From contig NC_092578.1 of assembly GCF_037975245.1 (NCBI RefSeq), positions 11,018,321 through 11,082,320 of the forward strand: 64,000 nucleotides of DNA, in the 5' to 3' direction. A program made the position numbers and the translations under genes. The notes under the pieces were generated by a model that was not told the DNA's origin, searched no databases, and worked only from the letters and a program-made list of their open reading frames with translations. The DNA is from Apostichopus japonicus (taxonomy: Eukaryota; Echinodermata; Holothuroidea; Aspidochirotida; Stichopodidae). Shown here piece by piece: positions 36,721 through 51,590 of this stretch (positions within the stretch are counted from its first letter, which is position 1; each line of letters opens with the position of its first letter).

Positions 36721-39700
36721 TCGAGTGTTCGTTACCGATCAATCGAATGTGCGGTACCGATCAATCGAATGTGCGGTACCGATCAATCGAATGTTCGGTA
36801 CCGATCAATCGAATGTTCGTTACCGATCAATCGAATGTGCGTTACCGATCAATCGAATGTTCGGTACCGATCATCGAATGTGCGGATCCGATCAATCGAA
36901 TGTGCGTTACCGATCAATCGAATGTGCGTTACCGATAAATCGAATGTGCGGTAATGATCAATCGAATGTTCGGTACCGATTAATCGAATGTTCGGTACCG
37001 ACCAATCGAATGTTCGGTTCCGATTAATCGAATGTGCGGTAGCGACCAATCGAATTTTCGGTACCGATTAATCGAATGTGCGGTACCAATCAATCGAATG
37101 TGCGGTACCGATCAATCGAATGTGCGGTACCGATCAATCGAATGTGCGTTACCGATCATTCGAATGTTCTATACCGATCAATGGAATGTGCGGTACCGAT
37201 CAATCGAATGTTCGGTACCGATCAATCGAATGTTCGGTACCGAATAATCGAATGTGCGATACCGATCAATCGAATGTGCGGTACCGACCAATCGAATGTT
37301 CGGTACCGATCAATCGAATGTGCGGTACCGATCAATCGAATGTTCGGTACCGATAAATGGAGTGTTCGGTACCTATCTATCGAATGTTCGGTACCGATCA
37401 ATCGAATGTGCGATACTGAACAATCGAATGTTCGGTGCCGATCAATCCAATGTTCGGTACCGATCAATCGAATGTTCGGTACCGATCAATTGAATGTTCG
37501 GTACCTATCTATCGAATGTGCGGTACCGACCAATCGAATGTCCGGTACCGATCAATCAAATGTCCGGTACCGATCAATCGAATGTACGGTATCGATGTAT
37601 CGAATGTTCGGTACCGAACAATCGAATGTTCGGTACCGATCAATCGAATGTGCGATACCGAACATTCGAATGTTCGGTGCCGATCAATCCAATGTTCGGT
37701 ACCGATCAATCCAATGTTCGGTACCGATCAATCGAATGTGCGGTACCGACCAATCGAATGTGTGGTACCGATCAATCGAATGTGCGGTACCGATCAATCG
37801 AATGTACCGTATCGATGTATCGAATGTGCGATATCGATCAATCGAATGTGCGGTACCGATCAATCGAATGTTCGGTACCGATTAATCGAATGTCCGGTAC
37901 CGACCAATCGAATGTTCGGTACCGATTAATCGAATGTGCGGTACCGACCAATCGAAAGTGCGATACCTATCAATCGAATGTGCGGTACCGACCAATCGAA
38001 TGTTCGCTACCGATCAATCGAATGTGCGGTACCGATCAATCGAATGTGCGGTACCGATCAATCGAATGTACTGTACCGAACAATCGAATGTTCGTTACCG
38101 GTCATTCGAATGTTCGTTACCGATCAATCGAATGTGCGGTACCGATCAATCGAATGTTCGGTACCGATCAATCTAATGTTCGGTACCGATTAATCGAATG
38201 TGCGATACCGATCAATCGAATGTGCGGTAACGATCAATGGAATGTCCGGTACCGATCAATGGAATGTGCGGTACCGATCAATCGAATGTTCGGTACCGAT
38301 AAATCGAATGTTCGGTACCTATCAATCGAATGTTCGGTACCGATCATACGAATGTGCGATATCGAACAATCGAATGTTCGGTGCCGATCAATCCAATGTT
38401 CGGTACCGATCAATCGAATGTTCGGTACCGATCAATTGAATGTTCGGTACCTATCTATCGAATGTGCGGTACCGACCAATCGAATGTGCGGTACCGATCA
38501 ATCAATTGTCCGGTACCGATCAATCGAATGTACGGTATCGATGTATCGAATGTACGGTATCGATGTATCGAATGTGCGGTACTGATCAATCGAATGTTCG
38601 GTACCGATCAATCGAATGTTCTTTACCGATCAATCGAATGTGCGGTACCGATCAATAGAATGTGCGGTACCGATTAATCGAATGTTCGGTACCGACCAAT
38701 CGAATGTGCGGTACCGATCAATCGAATGTTCGGTACCGAACAATCGAATGTTCGGTACTGATCAATCGAATGTGCGATACCGAACATTCGAATGTTCGGT
38801 GCCGATCAATCCAATGTTCGGTACCGATCAATCGAATGTGCGGTACCGACCAATCGAATGTTCGGTACCGATCAATGGAATGTGCGGTACCGATCAATCG
38901 AATGTGCGGTAACGATCAATCGATTGTACCGTATCGATGTATCGAATGTGCGATACCGATCAATCGAATGTGCGGTACCGATCAATCGAATGTTCGGTAC
39001 CGATTAATCGAATGTTCGGTACCGACCAATCGAATGTTCGGTACCGATTAATCGAATGTGCGGTACCGACCAATCGAATGTTCGGTACCGATCAATGGAA
39101 TGTGCGGTACCGATCAATCGAATGTTCTGTACCGATAAATCGAATGTTCGGTACCTATCTATCGAATGTTCGGTACCGATCAATCGAATGTGCGATACCG
39201 AACAATCGAATGTACGGTGCCGATCAATCCAATGTTCGGTACCGATCAATCGAATGTTCGGTACCGATCAATTGAATGTTCGGTACCTATCTATCGAATG
39301 TGCGGTACCGACCAATCGAATGTGCGGTACCGATCAATCAAATGTCCGGTACCGATCAATCGAATGTACCGTATCGATGTATCGAATGTGCGATACCGAT
39401 CAATCGAATGTGCGGTACTGATCAATCGAATGTTCGGTACCGATCAATCGAATGTTCGTTACCGATCAATCGAATGTGCGGTACCGATCAATAGAATGTG
39501 CGGTACCGATTAATCGAATGTTCGGTACCGACCAATCGAATGTTCGGTACCGATCAATCGAATGTTCGGTACCGATCAATCGAATGTGCGGTACCGATCA
39601 ATCGAATGTACGGTACCTATCTATCGAATGTTCGGTACCGATCAATCGAATGTGCGGTACCGATCAATCGAATTTACCGTATCGATGTATCGAATGTTCG

Positions 39701-41009
39701 TTACCGATCAATCGAATGTGCGGTACCGATCAATCGAATGTTCGGTACCGATCAATCGAATGTTCGGTACCGATTATCGAATGTGCGGTACCGATCAATA
39801 GAATGTGCGGTACCGATTAATCCAATGTTCGGTACCGACCAATCGAATGTGCGGTACCGATCAATCGAATGTTCGGTACCGAACAATCGAATGTTCGGTA
39901 CCGATCAATCGAACGTGCGGTACCGATCAATCGAATGTTCGGTGCCGAACAATCGAATGTTCGGTACCGATCAATCGAATGTGCGATACCGATCAATCGA
40001 ATGTGCGGTACCGATCAATCGAATGTTCGGTACCGATCAATCGAATGTGCGGTACCGACCAATCGATTGTACCGTATCGATGTATCGAATGTGCGATACC
40101 GATTAATCGAATGAGCGGTACCGATCAATCGAATGTGCGGTACCGATCAATCGAATGTGCGTTACCGATCATTCTAATGTTCTATACCGATCAATCGAAT
40201 GTGCGTTACCGATCATTCGAATGTTCTATACCGATCAATGGAATGTGCGGTACCGATCAATGGAATGTGCGGTACCGATCAATCGAATGTTCGGTACCGA
40301 TAAATCGAATGTTCGGTACCTATCTATCGAATGTTCGGTACCGATCAATCGAATGTGCGATACCGAACAATCGAATGTTCGGTGCCGATCAATCCAATGT
40401 TCGGTACCGATCAATCGAATGTTCGGTACCGATCAATTGAATGTTCGGTACCTATTTATCGAATGTGCGGTACCGACCAATCGAATGTGCGGTACCGATC
40501 AATCAAATGTCCGGTACCGATCAATCGAATGTACGGTATCGATGTATCGAATGTACGGTATCGATGTATCGAATGTGCGGTACCGATCAATCGTATGTTC
40601 GTTACCGATCAATCGAATGTGCGGTACCGATCAATAGAATGTGCGGTACCGATTAATCGAATGTTCGGTACCGAACAATCGAATGTGCGGTACCGATCAA
40701 TCGAATGTTCGGTACCGAACAATCGAATGTTCGGTACCGATCAATCGAATGTGCGATACCGAACATTCCAATGTTCGGTGCCGATCAATCAAATGTTCGG
40801 TACCGATCAATCGAATGTGCGGTACCGACCAATCGAATGTTCGGTACCGATCAATGGAATGTGCGGTACCGATCAATCGAATGTGCGGTACCGATCAATC
40901 GATTGTACCGTATCGATGTATCGAATGTGCTATACCGATCAATCAAATGTGCGGTACCGATCAATTGAATGTTCGGTACCCATTAATCGAATGTGCGGTA
41001 CCAATCAAT

Positions 41010-43614
41010 CGAATGTGCGGTACCGATCAATCGAATGTGCGGTACCGATCAATCGAATGTGCGTTACCGATCATTCGAATGTTCTATACCGATCAATGGA
41101 ATGTGCGGTACCGATCAATCGAATGTTCGGTACCGATCAATGGAATGTGCGGTACCGATCAATCGAATGTTCGGTACCGATAAATCGAATGTTCGGTACC
41201 TATCTATCGAATGTTCGGTACCGATCAATCGAATGTGCGATACCGAACAATCCAATGTTCGGTGCCGATCAATCCAATGTTCGGTACCGATCAATCCAAT
41301 GTTCGGTACCGATCAATGTAATGTTCGGTACCGATAAATAGAATGTTCGGTACCTATCTATCGAATGTTCGGTACCGATCAATCGAATGTGCGATATCGA
41401 ACAATCGAATGTTCGGTGCCGATCAATCCAATGTTCGGTACCGATCAATCGAATGTTCGGTACCTATCTATCGAATGTTCGGTACCGATCAATCGAATGT
41501 TCGATACCGATCAATCGAATGTTCGGTACCTATCTATCGAATGTGCGGTACCGACCAATCGAATGTGCGGTACCGATCAATCAAATGTCCGGTACCGATC
41601 AATCGAATGTACGGTATCGATGTATCGAATGTACGGTATCGATGTATCGAATGTGCGGTACCGATCAATCGAATGTTCGGTACCGATCAATCGAATGTTC
41701 GTTACCGATCAATCGAATGTGCGGTACCGATCAATAGAATGTGCGGTACCGATTAATCGAATGTTCGGTACCAATTAATCGAATGTGCGGTACCGATCAA
41801 TCGAACGTTCGGTACCGAACAATCGAATGTGCGATACCGAACATTCGAATGGTCGGTGCCGATCAATCAAATGTTCGGTACCGATCAATCGAATGTGCGG
41901 TACCGACCAATCGAATGTTCGGTACCGATCAATGGAATGTGCGGTACCGATCAATCGAATGTGCGTTACCGATCAATCGATTGTACCGTATCGATGTATC
42001 GAATGTGCGATACCGATTAATAGAATGTGCGGTACCGATCAATCGAATGTGCGGTATTGATCAATCGAATGTGCGTTACCGATCATTCGAATGTTCTATA
42101 CCGATCAATGGAATGTGCGGTACCGATCAATCGAATGTTCGGTACCGATCAATGGAATGTGCGGTACCGATCAATCGAATGTTCGGTACCGATAAATCAA
42201 ATGTTCGGTACCTATCTATCGAATGTTCGGTACCGATCAATCGAATGTGCGATAGCGAACAATCGAATGTTCGGTGCCGATCAATCCAATGTTCGGTACC
42301 GATCAATCCAATGTTCGGTACCGATCAATTGAATGTTCGGTATCGATGTATCGAATGTACGGTATCCATGTATCGAATGTGCGGTACCGATCAATCGAAT
42401 GTGCGGTACCGATCAATCGAATGTGCGTTACCGATCAATCGATTGTACCGTATCGATGTATCGAATGTGCGATACCGATTAATAGAATGTGCGGTACCGA
42501 TCAATCGAATGTGCGGTACCGATCAATCGAATGTGCGTTACCGATCATTCGAATGTTCTATACCGATCAATGGAATGTGCGGTACCGATCAATCGAATGT
42601 TCGGTGCCGATCAATGGAATGTGCGGTACCGATCAATCGAATGTTCGGTACCGATAAATCGAATGTTCGGTACCTATCTATCGAATGTTCGGTACCGATC
42701 AATCGAATGTGCGATACCGAACAATCCAATGTTCGGTGCCGATCAATCCAATGTTCGGTACCGATCAATCGAATGTTCGGTACCGATCAATGTAATGTTC
42801 GGTACCGATAAATAGAATGTTCGGTACCTATCTATCGAATGTTCGGTACCGATCAATCGAATGTGCGATATCGAACAATCGAATGTTCGGTGCCGATCAA
42901 TCCAATGTTCGGTACCGATCAATCGAATGTTCGGTACCTATCTATCGAATGTTCGGTACCGATCAATCGAATGTTCGATACCGATCAATCGAATGTTCGG
43001 TACCTATCTATCGAATGTGCGGTACCGACCAATCGAATGTGCGGTACCGATCAATCAAATGTCCGGTACCGATCAATCGAATGTACGGTATCGATGTATC
43101 GAATGTACGGTATCGATGTATCGAATGTGCGGTACCGATCAATCGAATGTTCGGTACCGATCAATCGAATGTTCGTTACCGATCAATCGAATGTGCGGTA
43201 CCGATCAATAGAATGTGCGGTACCGATTAATCGAATGTTCGGTACCAATTAATCGAATGTGCGGTACCGATCAATCGAACGTTCGGTACCGAACAATCGA
43301 ATGTGCGATACCGAACATACGAATGGTCGGTGCCGATCAATCAAATGTTCGGTACCGATCAATCGAATGTGCGGTACCGACCAATCGAATGTTCGGTACC
43401 GATCAATGGAATGTGCGGTACCGATCAATCGAATGTGCGTTTCCGATCAATCGATTGTACCGTATCGATGTATCGAATGTGCGATACCGATTAATAGAAT
43501 GTGCGGTACCGATCAATCGAATGTGCGGTACCGATCAATCGAATGTGCGTTACCGATCATTCGAATGTTCTATACCGATCAATGGAATGTGCGGTACCGA
43601 TCAATCGAATGTTC
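41010..43614 (+). repeat. Satellite block in tandem at 1474 bp (67 monomers)
   Basis: The segment 41010-42140 matches 42484-43614 with a handful of single-base differences (for example 41132 against 42606). To the right the offset becomes 1430, a loss of two monomers. Confidence 0.7.
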
Positions 43615-46600
43615 GGTACCGATAAATCGAATGTTCGGTACCTATCTATCGAATGTTCGGTACCGATCAATCGAATGTGCGATACCGAACAATCGAATGT
43701 TCGGTGCCGATCAATCCAATGTTCGGTACCGATCAATCGAATGTGCGATACCGAACAATCGAATGTTCGGTGCCGATCAATCCAATGTTCGGTACCGATC
43801 AATCGAATGTTCGGTACCGATCAATTGAATGTTCGGTACCTATCTATCGAATGTGCGGTACCGACCAATCGAATGTCCAGTACCGATCAATCAAATGTCC
43901 GGTACCGATCAATCGAATGTGCGTTACCGATTATTCGAATGTTCTATACCGATCAATGGAATGTGCGGTACCGATCAATCGAATGTTTGGTACCGATCAA
44001 TCGAATGTTCGGTACCGAATAATCGAATGTGCGATACCGATCAATCGAATGTGCGGTACCGACCAATCGAATATTCGGTACCGATCAATGGAATGTGCGG
44101 TACCGATCAATCGAATGTTCGGTACCGATAAATCGAATGTGCGGTACCAATCAATCGAATGTGCGGTACCGATCAATCAAATGTGCGGTACCGATCAATC
44201 GAATGTGCGTTACCGATTATTCGAATGTTCTATACCGATCAATGGAATGTGCGGTACCGATCAATCGAATGTTTGGTACCGATCAATCGAATGTTCGGTA
44301 CCGAATAATCGAATGTGCGATACCGATCAATCGAATATGCGGTACCGACCAATCGAATGTTCGGTACCGATCAATGGAATGTGCGGTACCGATCAATCAA
44401 ATGTTCGGTACCGATCAATTGAATGTTCGGTACCTATCTATCGAATGTGCGGTACCGACCAATCGAATGTTCGGTACCGATCAATCGAATGTGCGATACC
44501 GAACAATCGAATGTTCGGTGCCGATCAATCCAATGTTCGGTACCGATCAATCGAATGTTCGGTACCGATCAATTGAATGTTCGGTACCTATCTATCGAAT
44601 GTGCGGTACCGACCAATCGAATGTCCGGTACCGATCAATCAAATGTCCGGTACCGATCAATCGAATGTACGGTATCGATGTATCGAATGTTCGGTACCGA
44701 ACAATCGAATGTTCGGTACCGATCAATCGAATGTGCGATACCGAACATTCGAATGTTCGGTGCCGATCAATCCAATGTTCGGTACCGATCAATCGAATGT
44801 TCGGTACCGATCAATCGAATGTGCGGTACCGACCAATCGAATGTGTGGTACCGATCAATCGAATGTGCGGTACCGATCAATCGAATGTACCGTATCGATG
44901 TATCGAATGTGCGATATCGATCAATCGAATGTGCGGTACTGATCAATCGAATGTGAGGTACCGATCAATCGAATGTGAGGTACCGATCAATCGAATGTGC
45001 GGTACCGATCAATAGAATGTGCTTTACCGATTAATCGAATGTTCGGTACCGACCAATCGAATGTTCGGTACCGATTAATCGAATGTGCGGTACCGACCAA
45101 TCGAAAGTGCGATACCTATCAATCGAATGTGCGGTACCGACCAATCGAATGTTCGCTACCGATCAATCGAATGTGCGGTACCGATCAATCGAATGTGCGG
45201 TACCGATCAATCGAATGTACTGTACCGAACAATCGAATGTTCGTTACCGATCATTCGAATGTTCGTTACCGATCAATGGAATGTGCGGTACCGATCAATC
45301 GAATGTTCGGTACCGATCAATCTAATGTTCGGTACCGATTAATCGAATGTGCGATACCGATCAATCGAATGTGCGGTACCGATCAATCGAATGTTCGGTA
45401 CCGATCAATGGCATGTGCGGTACCGATCAATCGAATGTTCGGTACCGATAAATCGAATGTTCGGTACCTATCAATCGAATTTTCGGTACCGATCATACGA
45501 ATGTGCGATATCGACCAATCGAATGTTCGGTGCCGATCAATCCAATGTTCGGTACCGATCAATCGAATGTTCGGTACCGATCAATTGAATGTTCGGTACC
45601 TATCTATCAAATGTGCGGTACCGACCAATCGAATGTGCGGTACCGATCAATCAATTGTCCGGTACCGATCAATCGAATGTACGGTATCGATGTATCGAAT
45701 GTACGGTATCGATGTATCGAATGTGCGGTACTGATCAATCGAATGTTCGGTACCGATCAATCGAATGTTCTTTACCGATCAATCGAATGTGCGGTACCGA
45801 TCAATAGAATGTGCGGTACCGATTAATCGAATGTTCGGTACCGAACAATCGAATGTTCGGTACCGATCAATCGAATGTGCGATACCGAACATTCGAATGT
45901 TCGGTGCCGATCAATCCAATGTTCGGTACTGATTAATCGAATGTGCGGTACCGACCAATCGAATGTTCGGTACCGATCAATGGAATGTGCGGTACCGATC
46001 AATCGAATGTGCGGTAACGATCAATCGATTGTTCCGTATCGATGTATCGAATGTGCGATACCGATCAATCGAATGTGCGGTACCGATCAATCGAATGTTC
46101 GGTACCGATTAATCGAATGTTCGGTACCGACCAATCGAATGTTCGGTACCGATTAATCGAATGTGCGGTACCGACCAATCGAATTTTCGGTACCGATTAA
46201 TCGAATGTGCGGTATCAATCAATCGAATGTGCGGTACCGATCAATCGAATGTGCGGTACCGATCAATCGAATGTGCGTTACCGATCATTCGAATGTTCTA
46301 TACCGATCAATGGAATGTGCTGTACCGATCAATCGAATGTTCGGTACCGATTAATCGAATGTGCGATACCGATCAATCGAATGTGCGGTACCGACCAATC
46401 GAATGTTCGGTACCGATCAATGGAATGTGCGGTACCGATCAATCGAATGTTCTGTACCGATAAATCGAATGTTCGGTACCTATCTATCGAATGTTCGGTA
46501 CCGATCAATCGAATGTGCGATACCGAACAATCGAATGTACGGTGCCGATCAATCCAATGTTCGGTACCGATCAATCGAATGTTCGGTACCGATCAATTGA

Positions 46601-48573
46601 ATGTTCGGTACCTATCTATCGAATGTGCGGTACCGACCAATCGAATGTGCGGTACCGATCAATCAAATGTCCGGTACCGATCAATCGAATGTACCGTATC
46701 GATGTATCGAATGTGCGGTACTAATCAATCGAATGTTCGGTACCGATCAATCGAATGTTCGTTACCGATCAATCGAATGTGCGGTACCGATCAATAGAAT
46801 GTGCGGTACCGATCAATCGAATGTTCGGTACCGATCATCGAATGTGCGGTACCGATCAATAGAATGTGCGGTACCGATTAATCCAATGTTCGGTACCGAC
46901 CAATCGAATGTGCGGTACCGATCAATCGAATGTTCGGTACCGAACAATCGAATGTTCGGTACCGATCAATCGAATGTGCGGTACCGATCAATCGAATGTT
47001 CGGTGCCGAACAATCGAATGTTCGGTACCGATCAATCGAATGTGCGATACCGAACATTCGAATGTTCGGTGCCGATCAATCAAATGTTCGGTACCGATCA
47101 ATGGAATGTGCGGTACCGACCAATCGATTGTACCGTATCGATGTATCGAATGTGCGATACCGATTAATCGAATGTGCGGTACCGATCAATCGAATGTGCG
47201 GTACCGATCAATCGAATGTGCGTTACCGATCATTCGAATGTTCTATACCGATCAATCGATTGTGCGTTACCGATCATTCGAATGTTCTATACCGATCAAT
47301 GGAATGTGCGGTACCGATCAATCGAATGTGCGGTACCGATAAATCGAATGTTCGGTACCTATCTATCGAATGTTCGGTACCGATCAATCGAATGTGCGAT
47401 ACCGAACAATCGAATGTTCGGTGCCGATCAATCCAATGTTCGGTACCGATCAATCGAATGTTCGGTACCGATCAATTGAATGTTCGGTACCTATTTATCG
47501 AATGTGCGGTACCGACCAATCGAATGTGCGGTACCGATCAATCAAATGTCCGGTACCGATGAATCGAATGTGCGGTACCGATGTATCGAATGTACGGTAT
47601 CGATGTATCGAATGTGCGGTACCGATCAATCGAATGTTCGGTACCGATCAATCGAATGTTCGTTACCGATCAATCGAATGTGCGGTACCGATCAATCGAA
47701 TGTTCGGTACCGAACAATCGAATGTTCGGTACCGATCAATCGAATGTGCGGTACCGAACATTCCAATGTTCGGTGCCGATCAATCAAATGTTCGGTACCG
47801 ATCAATGGAATGTGCGGTACCGACCAATCGAATGTTCGGTACCGATCAATGGAATGCGCGGTACCGATCAATCGAATGTGCGGTACCGATCAATCGATTG
47901 TACCGTATCGATGTATCGAATGTGCTATACCGATCAATCAAATGTGCGGTACCGATGAATCGAATGTTCGGTACCGATTAATCGAATGTGCGGTACCGAC
48001 CAATCGAATTTTCGGTACCGATTAATAGAATGTGCGGTACCAATCAATCGAATGTGCGGTACCGATCAATCGAATGTGCGGTACCGATCAATCGAATGTG
48101 CGTTACCGATCATTCGAATGTTCTATACCGATCAATGGAATGTGCGGTACCGATCAATCGAATGTTCGGTACCTATCTATCGAATGTTCGGTACCGATCA
48201 ATCGAATGTGCGATACCGAACAATCCAATGTTCGGTGCCGATCAATCGAATGTCCGGTACCGATCAATCGAATGTACGGTATCGATGTATCGAATGTACG
48301 GTATCGATGTATCGAATGTGCGGTACCGATCAATCGAATGTTCGGTACCGATCAATCGAATGTTCGTTACCGATCAATCGAATGTGCGGTACCGATCAAT
48401 AGAATGTGCGGTACCGATTAATCGAATGTTCGGTACCGACCAATCGAATGTGCGGTACCGATCAATCGAATGTTCGGTACCGAACAATCGAATGTGCGAT
48501 ACCGAACATTCGAATGGTCGGTGCCGATCAATCAAATGTTCGGTACCGATCAATCGAATGTTCGTTACCGATC

Positions 48574-51011
48574 AATCGAATTTACCGTATCGATGTATCG
48601 AATGTTCGTTACCGATCAATCGAATGTGCGGTACCGATCAATCGAATGTTCGGTACCGATCAATCGAATGTTCGTTACCGATCATCGAATGTGCGGTACC
48701 GATCAATAGAATGTGCGGTACCCATTAATCCAATGTTCGGCACCGACCAATCGAATGTGCGGTACCGATCAATCGAATGTTCGGTACCGAACAATCGAAT
48801 GTTCGGTACCGATCAATCGAATGTGCGGTACCGATCAATCGAATGTTCGGTGCCGATCAATCAAATGTTCGGTACCGATCAATCGAATGTGCGGTACCGA
48901 CCAATCGATTGTACCGTATTGATGTATCGAATGTGCGATACCGATTAATCGAATGTGCGGTACCGATCAATCGAATGTGCGGTACCGATCAATCGAATGT
49001 GCGTTACCGATCATTCGAATGTTCTATACCGATCAATGGAATGTGCGGTACCGATCAATGGAATGTGCGATACCGATCAATCGAATGTTCGGTACCGATA
49101 AATCGAATGTTCGGTACCTATCTATCGAATGTTCGGTACCGATCAATCGAATGTGCGATACCGAACAATCGAATGTTCGGTGCCGATCAATCCAATGTTC
49201 GGTACCGATCAATCCAATGTTCGGTACCGATCAATCGAATGTTCGGTACCGATCAATTGAATGTTCAGTACCTATTTATCGAATGTGCGGTACCGACCAA
49301 TCGAATGTGCGTTACCGATCATTCGAATGTTCTATACCGATCAATGGAATGTGCGGTACCGATCAATCGAATGTTCGGTACCGATCAATGGAATGTGCGG
49401 TACCGATCAATCGAATGTTCGGTACCGATCAATCGAATGTTCGGTACCTATCTATCGAATGTTCGGTACCGATCAATCGAATGTGCGATACCGAACAATC
49501 CAATGTGCGGTACCGACCAATCGAATGTGCGGTACCGATCAATCAAATGTCCGGTACCGATCAATCGAATGTACGGTATCGATGTATCGAATGTACGGTA
49601 TCGATGTATCGAATGTGCGGTACCGATCAATCGAATGTTCGGTACCGATCAATCGAATGTTCGTTACCGATCAATCGAATGTGCGGTACCGATCAATAGA
49701 ATGTGCGGTACCGATCAATCCAATGTTCGGTACCGACCAATCGAATGTGCGGTACCGATCAATCGAATGTTCGGTACCGATCAATAGAATGTGCGGTACC
49801 GATTAATCGAATGTACGGTACCTATCTATCGAATGTTCGGTACCGATCAATCGAATGTGCGGTACCGATCAATCGAATTTACCGTATCGATGTATCGAAT
49901 GTTCGTTACCGATCAATCGAATGTGCGGTACCGATCAATCGAATGTTCGGTACCGATCAATCGAATGTTCGTTACCGATCATCGAATGTGCGGTACCGAT
50001 CAATAGAATGTGCGGTACCCATTAATCCAATGTTCGGCACCGACCAATCGAATGTGCGGTACCGATCAATCGAATGTTCGGTACCGAACAATCGAATGTT
50101 CGGTACCGATCAATCGAATGTGCGGTACCGATCAATCGAATGTTTGGTGCCGATCAATCAAATGTTCGGTACCGATCAATCGAATGTGCGGTACCGACCA
50201 ATCGATTGTACCGTATTGATGTATCGAATGTGCGATACCGATTAATCGAATGTGCGGTACCGATCAATCGAATGTGCGGTACCGATCAATCGAATGTGCG
50301 TTACCGATCATTCGAATGTTCTATACCGATCAATGGAATGTGCGGTACCGATCAATGGAATGTGCGATACCGATCAATCGAATGATCGGTACCGATAAAT
50401 CGAATGTTCGGTACCTATCTATCGAATGTTCGGTACCGATCAATCGAATGTGCGATACCGAACAATCGAATGTTCGGTGCCGATCAATCCAATGTTCGGT
50501 ACCGATCAATCCAATGTTCGGTACCGATCAATCGAATGTTCGGTACCGATCAATTGAATGTTCAGTACCTATTTATCGAATGTGCGGTACCGACCAATCG
50601 AATGTGCGTTACCGATCATTCGAATGTTCTATACCGATCAATGGAATGTGCGGTACCGATCAATCGAATGTTCGGTACCGATCAATGGAATGTGCGGTAC
50701 CGATCAATCGAATGTTCGGTACCGATCAATCGAATGTTCGGTACCTATCTATCGAATGTTCGGTACCGATCAATCGAATGTGCGATACCGAACAATCCAA
50801 TGTGCGGTACCGACCAATCGAATGTGCGGTACCGATCAATCAAATGTCCGGTACCGATCAATCGAATGTACGGTATCGATGTATCGAATGTACGGTATCG
50901 ATGTATCGAATGTGCGGTACCGATCAATCGAATGTTCGGTACCGATCAATCGAATGTTCGTTATCGATCAATCGAATGTGCGGTACCGATCAATAGAATG
51001 TGCGGTACCGA
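48574..51011 (+). repeat. Satellite block in tandem at 1297 bp
   Basis: The segment 48574-49714 matches 49871-51011. The offset is 59 monomers minus one base, explained by one 21-bp monomer in each copy (near 48681 and 49978). Shared private variants include the CCCATTAATCC and GGCACCGACC monomers near 48720 and 50017 and the GTATTGATG monomer near 48915 and 50213. Confidence 0.8.
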
Positions 51012-51590
51012 TTAATCGAATGTTCGGTACCGACCAATCGATTGTGCGGTACCGATCAATCGAATGTTCGGTACCGAACAATCGAATGTTCGGTACCGAT
51101 CAATCGAATGTGCGATACCGAACATTCCAATGTTCGGTGCCGATCAATCAAATGTTCGGTACCGATCAATCGAATGTGCGGTACCGACCAATCGAATGTT
51201 CGGTACCGATCAATGGAATGTGCGGTACCGATCAATCGAATGTGCGGTACCGATCAATCGATTGTACCGTATCGATGTATCGAATGTGCTATACCGATCA
51301 ATCAAATGTGCGGTACCGATCAATTGAATGTTCGGTACCGATTAATCGAATGTGCGGTACCGACCAATCGAATTTTCGGTACCGATTAATAGAATGTGCG
51401 GTACCGATCAATTGAATTTACCGTATCGATGTATCGAATGTTCGTTACCGATCAATCGAATGTGCGGTACCGATCAATCGAATGTTCGGTACCGATCATC
51501 GAATGTGCGGTACCGATCAATAGTATGTGCGGTACCGATTAATCCAATGTTCGGTACCGATCAATCGAATGTGCGGTACCGATCAATCGA

